Below, one piece after another: positions 7,494 to 14,520 of a stretch of 64,000 nt of DNA. The notes under the pieces are model-generated. The model saw only the letters and a list, made by a program, of their open reading frames with translations, had not been told where the DNA came from and ran no database searches. The number at the start of each line of letters is the position of its first letter. The stretch's first letter is position 1. Source of the stretch: JANJUB01 sp031386985 (lineage in GTDB: Bacteria > Armatimonadota > Fimbriimonadia > Fimbriimonadales > Fimbriimonadaceae); contig JANNCV010000032.1 in NCBI GenBank assembly GCA_031386985.1, forward strand, positions 1 to 64,000. The letters run 5' to 3'. The position numbers and the translations under genes were made by a program.

Positions 7494-8264
7494 ATGAAAA
7501 ATTCTAAAAGCGCGTTCACGCTCATTGAACTCCTAGTCGTCATCGCCATTATCGCGATCCTAGCCGCCATTCTCTTCCCCGTTTTCGCTCAGGCCAAGGA
7601 GGCCGCCAAGAAAACCGCTTGCATGAGCAACGCCCGCCAAATCGGCATGGCCGTGAAGATGTATTTGGGTGATAACGACGATGTGATGCCGCTCTTTCAT
7701 GCTTATAACTCGGCTCCCGCCGCGGGTCAGCCGGGGCACAAGGGCGTAGAAGTTGAACTTGAGCCCTATTGCAAGAGCAAGGAAGTCTTCAAGAGCCCTC
7801 TAGATCGGGGCGGTCCCTACACTTCGGTGGATGTCCCGGGGGCCGATACCTATTGGAAGGCCTATGGGAGTTCGTATCGCTTCACTCAGTGTGTTTACAG
7901 CGTTGCCGCCGGCGAATCCTCGCAGAACAACATTTTGCTCACATTCAATCGAACCGTGAGCGAAACCCAGTTCGAGTTTCCCGCCGAGACGCGCGCTCTT
8001 CGCCTGGAGATGTTCCCAATTTTTGATCGAAAGATTGATGTCGGATGCGCTCGGTATGGCTACGATTGCGATGCTCCGGCAAACTACTATCGGCAATGGG
8101 GGTCAACGGGGGGATCCATGATCTTTACGGATGGGCACGCGAAAAATGTTTCGGGCACGTTCGGCTTTGACGAAAGCCGCATTGATGTTCCGGGGCATAA
8201 AAGCGGGGAAGCGACAAGCGATCCCAACGCGTGGTCGGGGACTTGGTATTCGCTCTGTGATTAG
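7494..8264 (+). CDS. Prepilin-like protein (DUF1559 / H-X9-DG type pseudopilin)
   Basis: This 256-residue protein begins with a short basic leader and AFTLIELLVVIAIIAILAAI, the type IV prepilin signal cut by prepilin peptidase, with Glu at +5. The helix continues FAQAKEAAKKTACMSNARQI, typical of the large H-X9-DG prepilin families in Armatimonadota and Planctomycetes. Near the C-terminus GSMIFTDGHAKNVSG supplies the DG motif. The protein should be anchored in the inner membrane and assembled in a type II secretion or pilus-like fibre. A GAGG (7485-7488) precedes the ATG. The TPP riboswitch and terminator lie directly upstream, so its transcription may depend on read-through. Confidence 0.9.
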   Translation: MKNSKSAFTLIELLVVIAIIAILAAILFPVFAQAKEAAKKTACMSNARQIGMAVKMYLGDNDDVMPLFHAYNSAPAAGQPGHKGVEVELEPYCKSKEVFKSPLDRGGPYTSVDVPGADTYWKAYGSSYRFTQCVYSVAAGESSQNNILLTFNRTVSETQFEFPAETRALRLEMFPIFDRKIDVGCARYGYDCDAPANYYRQWGSTGGSMIFTDGHAKNVSGTFGFDESRIDVPGHKSGEATSDPNAWSGTWYSLCD

Positions 8265-8300
8265 CGGCGGCGGGCTGAGTGCCCGCGCTCCGGTGTTTAG

Positions 8301-9416
8301 CTAATCCGAAACATAGTTGATCAAATACACCATGAACCCGGCGATGCCAAGTTGGAGTGCGGAGAAGAGGGCGCCGAGGTAACTGCCCATGAAAAACGTT
8401 GTCATAAGTCCGTAGGAACCGAGAAGCAACTGCAGATAGCAGATCATCTTGGCCAAGAACTGGACCCACTCCCACCGAAAAATCAAGCCGAGCCCCACTC
8501 CGACGCAAATGAGATCAAACGTAACCATGTAAAGCCGGAAGAAGACGGGCATCGTAATGTAGTGATTGACCGCCATGAAGCCCGCATAGCACGTAAACAA
8601 GATCGCTACGATCATGTAGGCCACTTCTTGCCAGTTGTAGTCTGGGCCAACATCGCGCCCGGCGAAGGTTCCGGTTTGTCTGAATCGGAAGTTGCAATAA
8701 GGGCAAATCGCGGCGTAAGAGACAATCATTTGCCCACAGTTGGTGCAACGAACCATTTCAATCGCATTGGTCGCGCGTTGCGGCTCGGCGGCATGAGGGC
8801 CGGCTTGGCGAACATCTACCTGCTTCATCAATGTTTGAAACGCGGGATCGTTCTGCATACTCGCGATGATTGGGGCGATGCTTGGTGATGCTTTGGCTTC
8901 GGCGTTCAGATTCTTGTACATCTCTACAGCCTTCCCTTTTTGACCGGTCGAGGCCAAGGTGCTCAGAAGGTGCCCCGTGATTTCGTGGTTGTTTGGCGAG
9001 AGCTTGCTCGCTCGGAGAAAGGCGTCCTCAGCGGCACGGGGGCTGTCGGCTAACTCCTTCTTACCCTTACTGACTAAGCAGTGAACCAGGACCTGCGTTG
9101 CTTGAACGTGGTTGGGTTGGAGATTCAGAACGGCATCGAGTTCTCTTATCCCGCCGTCAAAATCCTCCTTTCCACCCAGGCAGAAGCCGAGCGCATAGCG
9201 AGCGTCGGCGTCAGCGGGTTGAACAGCGATGGCCGCGTGGCAATGCTGAATTGCTTCATCGTAGCGCTTCAATGCGGTGAGGGCAAGGGCCAAAGGGCGG
9301 TGAATGGAGCGAGCGCCGGGGTCCTCGGTGAGTGCTTGCTGAAAAAGGCCAACCGCCCCTTCCAGATCGCCCGCGGCGAACTTCTCATCCGCTATTTGTC
9401 GGGTCGAGCTACTCAT
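8301..9416 (-). CDS. TPR-repeat membrane protein with zinc ribbon
   Basis: The protein of 371 residues starts MSSSTRQIADEKFAAGDLEG. It has three to four tetratricopeptide repeats (about 5-170), then a zinc ribbon (RCTNCGQMIVSYAAICPYCN, about 232-252) and four hydrophobic helices to the C-terminus. TPRs should face the cytoplasm and mediate protein contacts; the function is unknown. The frame extends 47 codons upstream through repeat DNA, but Met 9416 is preceded by TAAGAT at the leaderless spacing and by TPR-like sequence from residue 1. It converges with the prepilin gene. Confidence 0.8.
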   Translation of the reverse strand: MSSSTRQIADEKFAAGDLEGAVGLFQQALTEDPGARSIHRPLALALTALKRYDEAIQHCHAAIAVQPADADARYALGFCLGGKEDFDGGIRELDAVLNLQPNHVQATQVLVHCLVSKGKKELADSPRAAEDAFLRASKLSPNNHEITGHLLSTLASTGQKGKAVEMYKNLNAEAKASPSIAPIIASMQNDPAFQTLMKQVDVRQAGPHAAEPQRATNAIEMVRCTNCGQMIVSYAAICPYCNFRFRQTGTFAGRDVGPDYNWQEVAYMIVAILFTCYAGFMAVNHYITMPVFFRLYMVTFDLICVGVGLGLIFRWEWVQFLAKMICYLQLLLGSYGLMTTFFMGSYLGALFSALQLGIAGFMVYLINYVSD

Positions 9417-9424
9417 AAGTTCTA

Positions 9425-9430
9425 ATCTTA
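9425..9430 (-). promoter_or_regulatory. -10 element TAAGAT, 8 nt before ATG 9416
   Basis: The hexamer fits TANNNT and lies eight bases before the start. There is no Shine-Dalgarno, so the mRNA should start at or next to the AUG. Confidence 0.55.
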
Positions 9431-9449
9431 GCATACTTATTTTGTTTTG

Positions 9450-9602
9450 GGGGACGGGTTGCGGGGAGGCCGGGGAACGGGGAACGGGAGCGGGGATCGG
9501 GCGGGGACGAAACCCGAAATCCGCCGCCCGAAACTCGTCTCCCGATCGCCGGAACACCCGTAACCCGGAACCCGTAACCCGGAACCCGAAACCCGTTTCA
9601 GC
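9450..9602. repeat. Low-complexity GGAACGGG / AACCCGGAACCCG region
   Basis: The first part is made of GGAACGGGGAACGGG-like units and the second of CCCGTAACCCGGAACCCG-like units, so the two halves are roughly inverted relative to each other. It separates the divergent TPR and protease genes. The open frame through it has repeat-like composition and is not taken as coding. Confidence 0.6.
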
Positions 9603-9615
9603 CGTAAATAGAATC

Positions 9616-10725
9616 GTGAAGAAATTTGGTATCGCCTTTGGGGTCTTTGTCGCGGCTTTTGCAGGAGTAATGATTGCCCTGCGTTTGGATCACAAGCTTC
9701 AGGAAAACGCCGTTGTATCCCGCCTCGAAGGCGGCAAATTTGTTGATGTAACTCCCGCCCAACTCTCGCCCGGCGCACCTTTCGACTTCCGAGCTTCCGC
9801 CAAGAAGATTTTGCCTTCGGTTGTGAGCGTAACCAAAACTGAAGCGATCACCGATTGGTTTGATCGCATTTCTCACGTCGCCACCGGTTCAGGCTCGGGC
9901 GTTTTGATTTCGAACGACGGCTATGTTGTTACCAATAACCATGTTGTAGCGGGAGCCGAATCGCTGACGGTACGACTTTCCGACGGGCGCACGGTTGATG
10001 CGAAACTGGTGGGAACCGACCCGCGCTCGGATATTGCCGTCATCAAGATATCAAGCGGAACTTACACGGCGGCGGAGCTTGGTGATAGCGCAAAAGTCGA
10101 GATCGGGCAGTGGGTTCTGGCGGTAGGAAACCCGCTTGGCTATGATAACACGCTTAGCGTTGGCGTTGTGAGTAGCCTGAATCGGACGTTACAGGCGGGA
10201 AGAGAGAGCGCGGTCTTAAGCGATACGATCCAAACTGATGCCAGTATCAATAGCGGGAATTCGGGCGGCGCCCTCACGAACGATCGGGGTCAAGTGATTG
10301 GGATCAACACGGCGATTGCGTCTCCAAGCGGGGGAAGCGTCGGAATCGGCTTTGCGATCCCGATTAACCGCGTAAAAAGTGTCACCGCCGATTTGATCAA
10401 ATCTGGCAGCGTTCCGTACGGCTCAACCGGCTTTGAGGTGTATGGAGTACCCATCAGCGAGCCTCGACTCCGACGGTATTACGAGCAGCAAGTCACCCAA
10501 AAAGCTCCTCCCGCAACGGGCTTAGTTATCGTTGAAGTAACCAATCCGGCAACGGGAATCGCGAGGTTTGACATCTTGACCGAGGCTAACGGTAAAAAGA
10601 TTTCGGATAGCGTGGATTGGACGAAGGTCTTGCTAGACCTACGCGCGGGCGATAAGCTGGAACTGACGATTTGGCACGATGGGCAGACTAAGAAAGTGAA
10701 TTTGACGTTGGCGACAGAGCGATAG
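9616..10725 (+). CDS. HtrA/DegP-like trypsin-fold serine protease with PDZ domain
   Basis: The 369-residue protein has one N-terminal membrane anchor (FGIAFGVFVAAFAGVMIAL) and a trypsin-like domain carrying the complete triad: His109 (TNNHVV), Asp139 (SDIAVI) and Ser216 (INSGNSGGAL). A PDZ-like region covers about 275-369, ending in the usual GDKLELTIWHDGQ. HtrA proteases degrade or refold damaged envelope proteins. GTG 9616 is chosen because the membrane anchor follows directly; the longer frame to 9442 runs through the repeat region. Start confidence is moderate. Confidence 0.93.
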   Translation: MKKFGIAFGVFVAAFAGVMIALRLDHKLQENAVVSRLEGGKFVDVTPAQLSPGAPFDFRASAKKILPSVVSVTKTEAITDWFDRISHVATGSGSGVLISNDGYVVTNNHVVAGAESLTVRLSDGRTVDAKLVGTDPRSDIAVIKISSGTYTAAELGDSAKVEIGQWVLAVGNPLGYDNTLSVGVVSSLNRTLQAGRESAVLSDTIQTDASINSGNSGGALTNDRGQVIGINTAIASPSGGSVGIGFAIPINRVKSVTADLIKSGSVPYGSTGFEVYGVPISEPRLRRYYEQQVTQKAPPATGLVIVEVTNPATGIARFDILTEANGKKISDSVDWTKVLLDLRAGDKLELTIWHDGQTKKVNLTLATER

Positions 10726-10917
10726 TGCACCTAACGTTGGGATGTCGCTGAGGGACGGGGTTATTCGCCAAGTGACTGCCTTGGCTCTTCCCAAAATTCA
10801 ACGCGAACAGCCGGAGAAACCCGTTGCGGAGGGAAGAACCACCCTCCGCCCCTAGTCGGCGTTCCATAAGTTACGGAGTGCGCCCGAGAATAGCGAGAGG
10901 GTGCGGCGAGCTACAAT
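10726..10917. other. Intergenic region with a REP hairpin
   Basis: GCGGAGGG (10826-10833) and CCCTCCGC (10842-10849) form a hairpin with the loop AAGAACCA. The same loop sequence is found in the palindrome at 59371-59392 and in a half copy at 21518. No gene is visible. Confidence 0.55.
10912..10917 (+). promoter_or_regulatory. -10-like TACAAT abutting ATG 10918
   Basis: TACAAT ends directly before the ATG. With the spacing seen elsewhere, transcription would begin near 10924, so the in-frame TTG at 10927 (nine bases after the hexamer) may be the true start. Confidence 0.4.
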
Positions 10918-12165
10918 ATGCGTGATTTGAGCAGACTGAAAGTTAGAGGGGCATGGGCGGGGACGGGGGAGGTTGGGAATACTCGCGAGGGGGTTCAGCG
11001 CTGTTTGGATCAGGTCGCAAAGGCGGGAGTCAATGCGATATTCATGGGCGTGAAGGAAGGCGACGGCCGGATTTGCTGGCCGAGCGAGCGGTTCGCCGAA
11101 ATCGTCAAACCCGAATACAAGAATTTTGATCTCCCCGGTGTGCTGCTCGAAGAATGCAAGGCAAGAGGGATTGCATTTCACGCGTGGTTCATAGACTTCT
11201 ACGAAAGCGAGCAAGGGGCCGCTTATCGTCAGCATCCGGAATGGGCGGCCCTAAACAAATACGGCAAACCCACCTGCGATGAGACGCTCCGCGGACGCCG
11301 CTATGAATCGGCTTGGATGTGCCCGGCCCAGCGGCCCGGCTATACCGATCAGTGGCTTGTGCCGCTTTACGAGGAGTTTGCCTCGCGTTACGAGGTTGCG
11401 AGTATCCACCATGACTACATTCGCTACCCCGGCGATTTGGCTCCCGATCAATATTGTTTTTGCGATTATTGCTTGCAGGATTTGCCGAAATGGGCGGGTT
11501 ATATCAATGAAGCTCACCCTGACGAGCCCTTCTTTCACGAGCTTTACGACCGGCCCTACTTAGAGGCTCACTGGGAGCAAAGCCCGAGGGTCTTACCCGC
11601 TTATTGGGACAAAATGGACCGTTTGGCCCGCGCCAATTTCATCCTGGACGGGTCATTTTTCCAAGCGGGCCGAGCTGATCTTGACTACTTCTTTTATCGC
11701 TATCGCATCCACCAAATCACGGAGTTCGCCCGGCTTTCGCACGAAGCCGTCCAACGGGCGAATCCTAAGGTGAAGCTTTCCGGGGCGATTTTCAAGAATC
11801 CGATTCATAGCGGGCGGTTTATTGGGCAAGATTGGCGTGAGTTCGCGCCTTATATGCCGATCACGATACCGATGGACTACCGCGATCATTTCCCCGGCAC
11901 CTTCGAGCAATATTTGGACCTGCTCGAAGAGACAATTCAGCGCCAAAAAATCTGGGCAAGCAGTTTTGAATCCCTATGGATCGGCATCGCCGTGAACTTC
12001 CTCTATCATGAGGAGGCCCGGGCTAAAACCGCGTTCCCCGCTGAGAAGTTAGAGAGAGCGTTGGCAAGGATTAGCGACACGGACGTTGAGGGCGCGGTCT
12101 TGTTTTGCACGGGCCAACTCTCGGAGTTTGAACTGTGGGATTGCCTTCCGAAGGCTTGGGGTTAA
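10918..12165 (+). CDS. Family-10-like glycoside hydrolase (GHL10/putative glycosidase)
   Basis: The 415-residue protein fits a TIM-barrel glycosidase. It begins with a turn GAWAGTGEVGNTREGVQRCL, then AGVNAIFMGVKEGDGR, and later GIAFHAWFIDFYESE and SIHHDYIRYPGDLAPDQYCF, which together match the family of putative glycosidases related to GH10. FCDYC may bind a metal or form a disulfide. No signal peptide is visible, so it is probably cytoplasmic. Its stop shares TTAA with the convergent DnaA-like gene. The annotated ATG may be three codons too long, as a TACAAT hexamer abuts it. Confidence 0.75.
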   Translation: MRDLSRLKVRGAWAGTGEVGNTREGVQRCLDQVAKAGVNAIFMGVKEGDGRICWPSERFAEIVKPEYKNFDLPGVLLEECKARGIAFHAWFIDFYESEQGAAYRQHPEWAALNKYGKPTCDETLRGRRYESAWMCPAQRPGYTDQWLVPLYEEFASRYEVASIHHDYIRYPGDLAPDQYCFCDYCLQDLPKWAGYINEAHPDEPFFHELYDRPYLEAHWEQSPRVLPAYWDKMDRLARANFILDGSFFQAGRADLDYFFYRYRIHQITEFARLSHEAVQRANPKVKLSGAIFKNPIHSGRFIGQDWREFAPYMPITIPMDYRDHFPGTFEQYLDLLEETIQRQKIWASSFESLWIGIAVNFLYHEEARAKTAFPAEKLERALARISDTDVEGAVLFCTGQLSEFELWDCLPKAWG

Positions 12166-13136
12166 CTTAGCCTTCGAACGACTCGTCGTAAGAGTTTTTC
12201 CATTTCGCCCTGCGCCTGGTCGTCCTTCAATAGGATCGCAGCAACCCGTTTCGAGGCTCGATGAATTTCTGACGGGGACTTCTCCAAGTAGCGGGCGATG
12301 GAATCTTCCGGCAGCCCACAAACGTGCCGCATGACGTAGATTGCAGTGTCTGAGCTTCGCCCCAAGCGATCAACCAGGAGCTCCCAAAGCGAATGGTGCA
12401 TGTCCCAAGTTCCGATATCAAGGAAATAGGGGTTTAAGAGCCCCCAGGCCCTCAGTATCTGCTCATCCGTGACCCAACAGTCACCGTAAAGTCGCAATCT
12501 GGTCAGGGCGCCTTTGAGCGTAAGCCCATTGCCTGAAAGCCGGTTGGCCAAAACCGAGAGCAAGGGATCGCCGATTGAGATGCCCTCTTGACTGGAGATT
12601 TGAGCCGCCAGGACGCGCTTCTCGGGCGCAGTTGGGCAAGCAATCGTTTCGATCATCCAGCGATGATAATAGGGAAGCCATTGGCGCATTTCAATCGGTA
12701 CGCTCTCGGCGGTCATGCAGAGCATGGTTTGATGGCCAGATCGAATCCGGCGTTCGATTGTCTTGGCCAGCATCGTTCGGTCGCGTTGCCGGCTCGCGCA
12801 CGCTTGCACATCATCGAGCAACAGGGGCTGGCGGTGCTCGGCGGGATTGAAGAGGCATAGCCTATCGGAGCAATTCTTGAAAACGGGTTTTGCGGTGCGG
12901 TCGGCCTTTGAAATGAGGGAATATGTTGCCTTTAGGAGGTGGGTTTTCCCCCAGCCGCTAGGCCCAACGATCAAGACCAGTTTCGCTTGGTTCGCGCCAA
13001 AAAGTATGGCTTTTTCTGCAGCGCGAACGTTTGATGGAAGCAAGGAGAAGGAGTTGAACCCGGCGTGATCCGCCACAATGTGTAATGCATTGTGGCGTGA
13101 ATTTTCATGCGCATTTAGGTCAATATTGCCTACCAT
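12162..13136 (-). CDS. Divergent short DnaA homologue (AAA+ ATPase)
   Basis: The 324-residue protein has a DnaA-type Walker A (GPSGWGKTHLLKA, about 58-70) and Walker B (PLLLDDVQ, about 104-111), a sensor region (MLCMTAESVP) and LTLKGALTRLRLYG, matching the DnaA domain III end. The C-terminal 70 residues align with domain IV (AIYVMRHVCGLPEDSIARYL) but the GGRDHTTV signature that reads DnaA boxes is replaced by EKSPSEIHRAS. Domain I is absent. It could be a DnaA paralogue, an Hda-like regulator or this lineage's initiator. Met 13136 is preceded by TAGAAT at 10 nt; TTG 13169 and ATG 13148 are alternatives. Confidence 0.82.
   Translation of the reverse strand: MVGNIDLNAHENSRHNALHIVADHAGFNSFSLLPSNVRAAEKAILFGANQAKLVLIVGPSGWGKTHLLKATYSLISKADRTAKPVFKNCSDRLCLFNPAEHRQPLLLDDVQACASRQRDRTMLAKTIERRIRSGHQTMLCMTAESVPIEMRQWLPYYHRWMIETIACPTAPEKRVLAAQISSQEGISIGDPLLSVLANRLSGNGLTLKGALTRLRLYGDCWVTDEQILRAWGLLNPYFLDIGTWDMHHSLWELLVDRLGRSSDTAIYVMRHVCGLPEDSIARYLEKSPSEIHRASKRVAAILLKDDQAQGEMEKLLRRVVRRLS
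13073..13095. repeat. Inverted repeat CCACAATG / CATTGTGG
   Basis: Two perfect 8-base arms (13073-13080, 13088-13095) are separated by seven bases inside the first codons of the DnaA-like gene. This could be an operator for autoregulation. Confidence 0.4.
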
Positions 13137-13146
13137 CTCCGCCCTC

Positions 13147-13152
13147 ATTCTA
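13147..13152 (-). promoter_or_regulatory. -10 element TAGAAT of the DnaA-like gene
   Basis: TAGAAT lies ten bases before ATG 13136. The DnaA box at 13181-13189 then falls just upstream of the promoter, a usual position for self-repression. Confidence 0.5.
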
Positions 13153-13180
13153 TAAAGGTGCCTTCTCAAGATGCAAGGGG

Positions 13181-13292
13181 TGTGGAAAAAGTGTAAGTAT
13201 AAGATTTATAGTTCAAAGATGGTTAAAAGAGGGCAATTTGTGGCCATTGAACCTACGGGTTATCCCCATAATAATTTCTTAATTGTGGATAA
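13181..13292. other. DnaA-box cluster with AT-rich core; candidate origin or dnaA-like regulatory region
   Basis: Three boxes fit TTWTNCACA or miss by one base: TTTTCCACA (minus, 13181-13189), TTATCCCCA (plus, 13260-13268, one mismatch) and the perfect TTATCCACA (minus, 13284-13292). Between them lies AT-rich sequence (TAAGTATAAGATTTATAG and later), and the middle box is followed directly by TAATAATTT, reminiscent of DnaA-trio repeats. The last box overlaps the final codons of the cytochrome gene. A box with one mismatch lies at 13351-13359. The cluster is short for a full origin. Confidence 0.6.
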
Positions 13293-14520
13293 CCTTCGCC
13301 CAGTGCGAGGCGAAGTCAAATCCGGGGCTCGTGTCGGGGTTATGGCACGTTGTGCATACCTTCTCTCCAAGGTTTGGAAACTTGTACTTTGCCGGATCGG
13401 ACGAGTGATCGGCTCCGGGGCCATGGCAACTCTCGCACCCAACGTCGGCAAGGTCGGGCGTCTTTGAGCGGCTCATGAAGCCTGAGAGGGAGTCCATACC
13501 GACGACATGGCAAGCCACGCAATCGGGGTCCCGGTCGTGCTTTTCGCTCTCCAGCGTTTTCAACGCATGAGAATGCGCAGTCTGTTCCCACTTCTCAAAA
13601 GCGGACATGTGGCAGTTTGCGCACGCTTTCGAACCCACATAGGCAACCGTAGTCCCACGGGGTATACGTTCGAAAAGTTTCTCGCGAACGATTCGATCTA
13701 GATAGCGATCATAAGCCCGCCCCGCCGTTGGGTCATCTTTAACTTCTGGCCCAAGTTTGATCACAGCGTACTTGAGCGGGGCGGCCTCGGTGCCGGATAT
13801 TTGCAGGAGTTGCTTCGCTTTCTCGCCCGGCGTTACAAGCCACGTCTTGCCCTCCGTTCCAGGTTCGCTTGGCGCGGCACCGCCAGATTTATAGACAATC
13901 AGATAGATTTCTGGGTGCTTTCGGGCAAGATCTCTTGCCGCACTTAGCGATCCGTCCAGAAGCAAGATCGTGTGCTTTGAGAGTTGCTTAGCCGTCGTAA
14001 CGGCTGAATTTACAGCTTCATTGGTGCCGATGAGATGCGCGCCAGCATCCCCCTGGCTCTCGCTAATCCCGGCGATGAGAAAGGGTCCGGATATTTTAAA
14101 CGGGGCGTTCGGTTCGGTGAAACTAGCGGATGTAAACGCCTCGCCCGAGAGCCTCTGCATCGCCTCCACCATCGCCGGGCCTAAAGCGATTTCAGTTTTT
14201 GTTAGGTTGATAGCCGTCACGCCGACTGATTTCAGACTCTCGGCTAGAGTTTCCGCTTTGATCTCATCTTGCCGAGCCATTCCGGCAACCAGGCCGCCAT
14301 TATCCAAAACCAGAACTCGTTTGCCGTTTCCCGCGAGTGTTCGCAGGGCTGAGACTCGACGTTTTATTCCGCCCGACATAGGCTTCGTGCAGCCGCAAGG
14401 GGCGAGGTTGCCGTAAGCGCTGCCAGAAATGAGGAACATGAAGGTTTGCGCAGTCCGATGCCTCGGCGCGAACAGGCCCCCGAAGAAGAGCAATGCTCCT
14501 CCAAGGAGAAGTAATTTCAT
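13279..14520 (-). CDS. Secreted tetrahaem cytochrome c protein
   Basis: The 413-residue protein has a signal peptide (KLLLLGGALLFFGGLFA) and four CxxCH haem-binding motifs in the last 115 residues: CANCH (300), CVACH (334), CESCH (362) and CTTCH (389). The first two thirds resemble a UshA-like phosphatase fold (ISGSAYGNLAPCGCTKPMSG; VLDNGGLVAG), a combination known from cytochrome c554-type proteins. It should act in periplasmic electron transfer. Its ATG overlaps the stop of the DUF1573 gene by four bases (ATGA), so the two are translationally coupled. Confidence 0.85.
   Translation of the reverse strand: MKLLLLGGALLFFGGLFAPRHRTAQTFMFLISGSAYGNLAPCGCTKPMSGGIKRRVSALRTLAGNGKRVLVLDNGGLVAGMARQDEIKAETLAESLKSVGVTAINLTKTEIALGPAMVEAMQRLSGEAFTSASFTEPNAPFKISGPFLIAGISESQGDAGAHLIGTNEAVNSAVTTAKQLSKHTILLLDGSLSAARDLARKHPEIYLIVYKSGGAAPSEPGTEGKTWLVTPGEKAKQLLQISGTEAAPLKYAVIKLGPEVKDDPTAGRAYDRYLDRIVREKLFERIPRGTTVAYVGSKACANCHMSAFEKWEQTAHSHALKTLESEKHDRDPDCVACHVVGMDSLSGFMSRSKTPDLADVGCESCHGPGADHSSDPAKYKFPNLGEKVCTTCHNPDTSPGFDFASHWAKVIHN

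Noticed and set aside
9442..9615. N-terminal extension of the HtrA-like protease
   Set aside because: It is encoded by the GGAACGGG/AACCCGG repeat; the membrane anchor begins right after GTG 9616.
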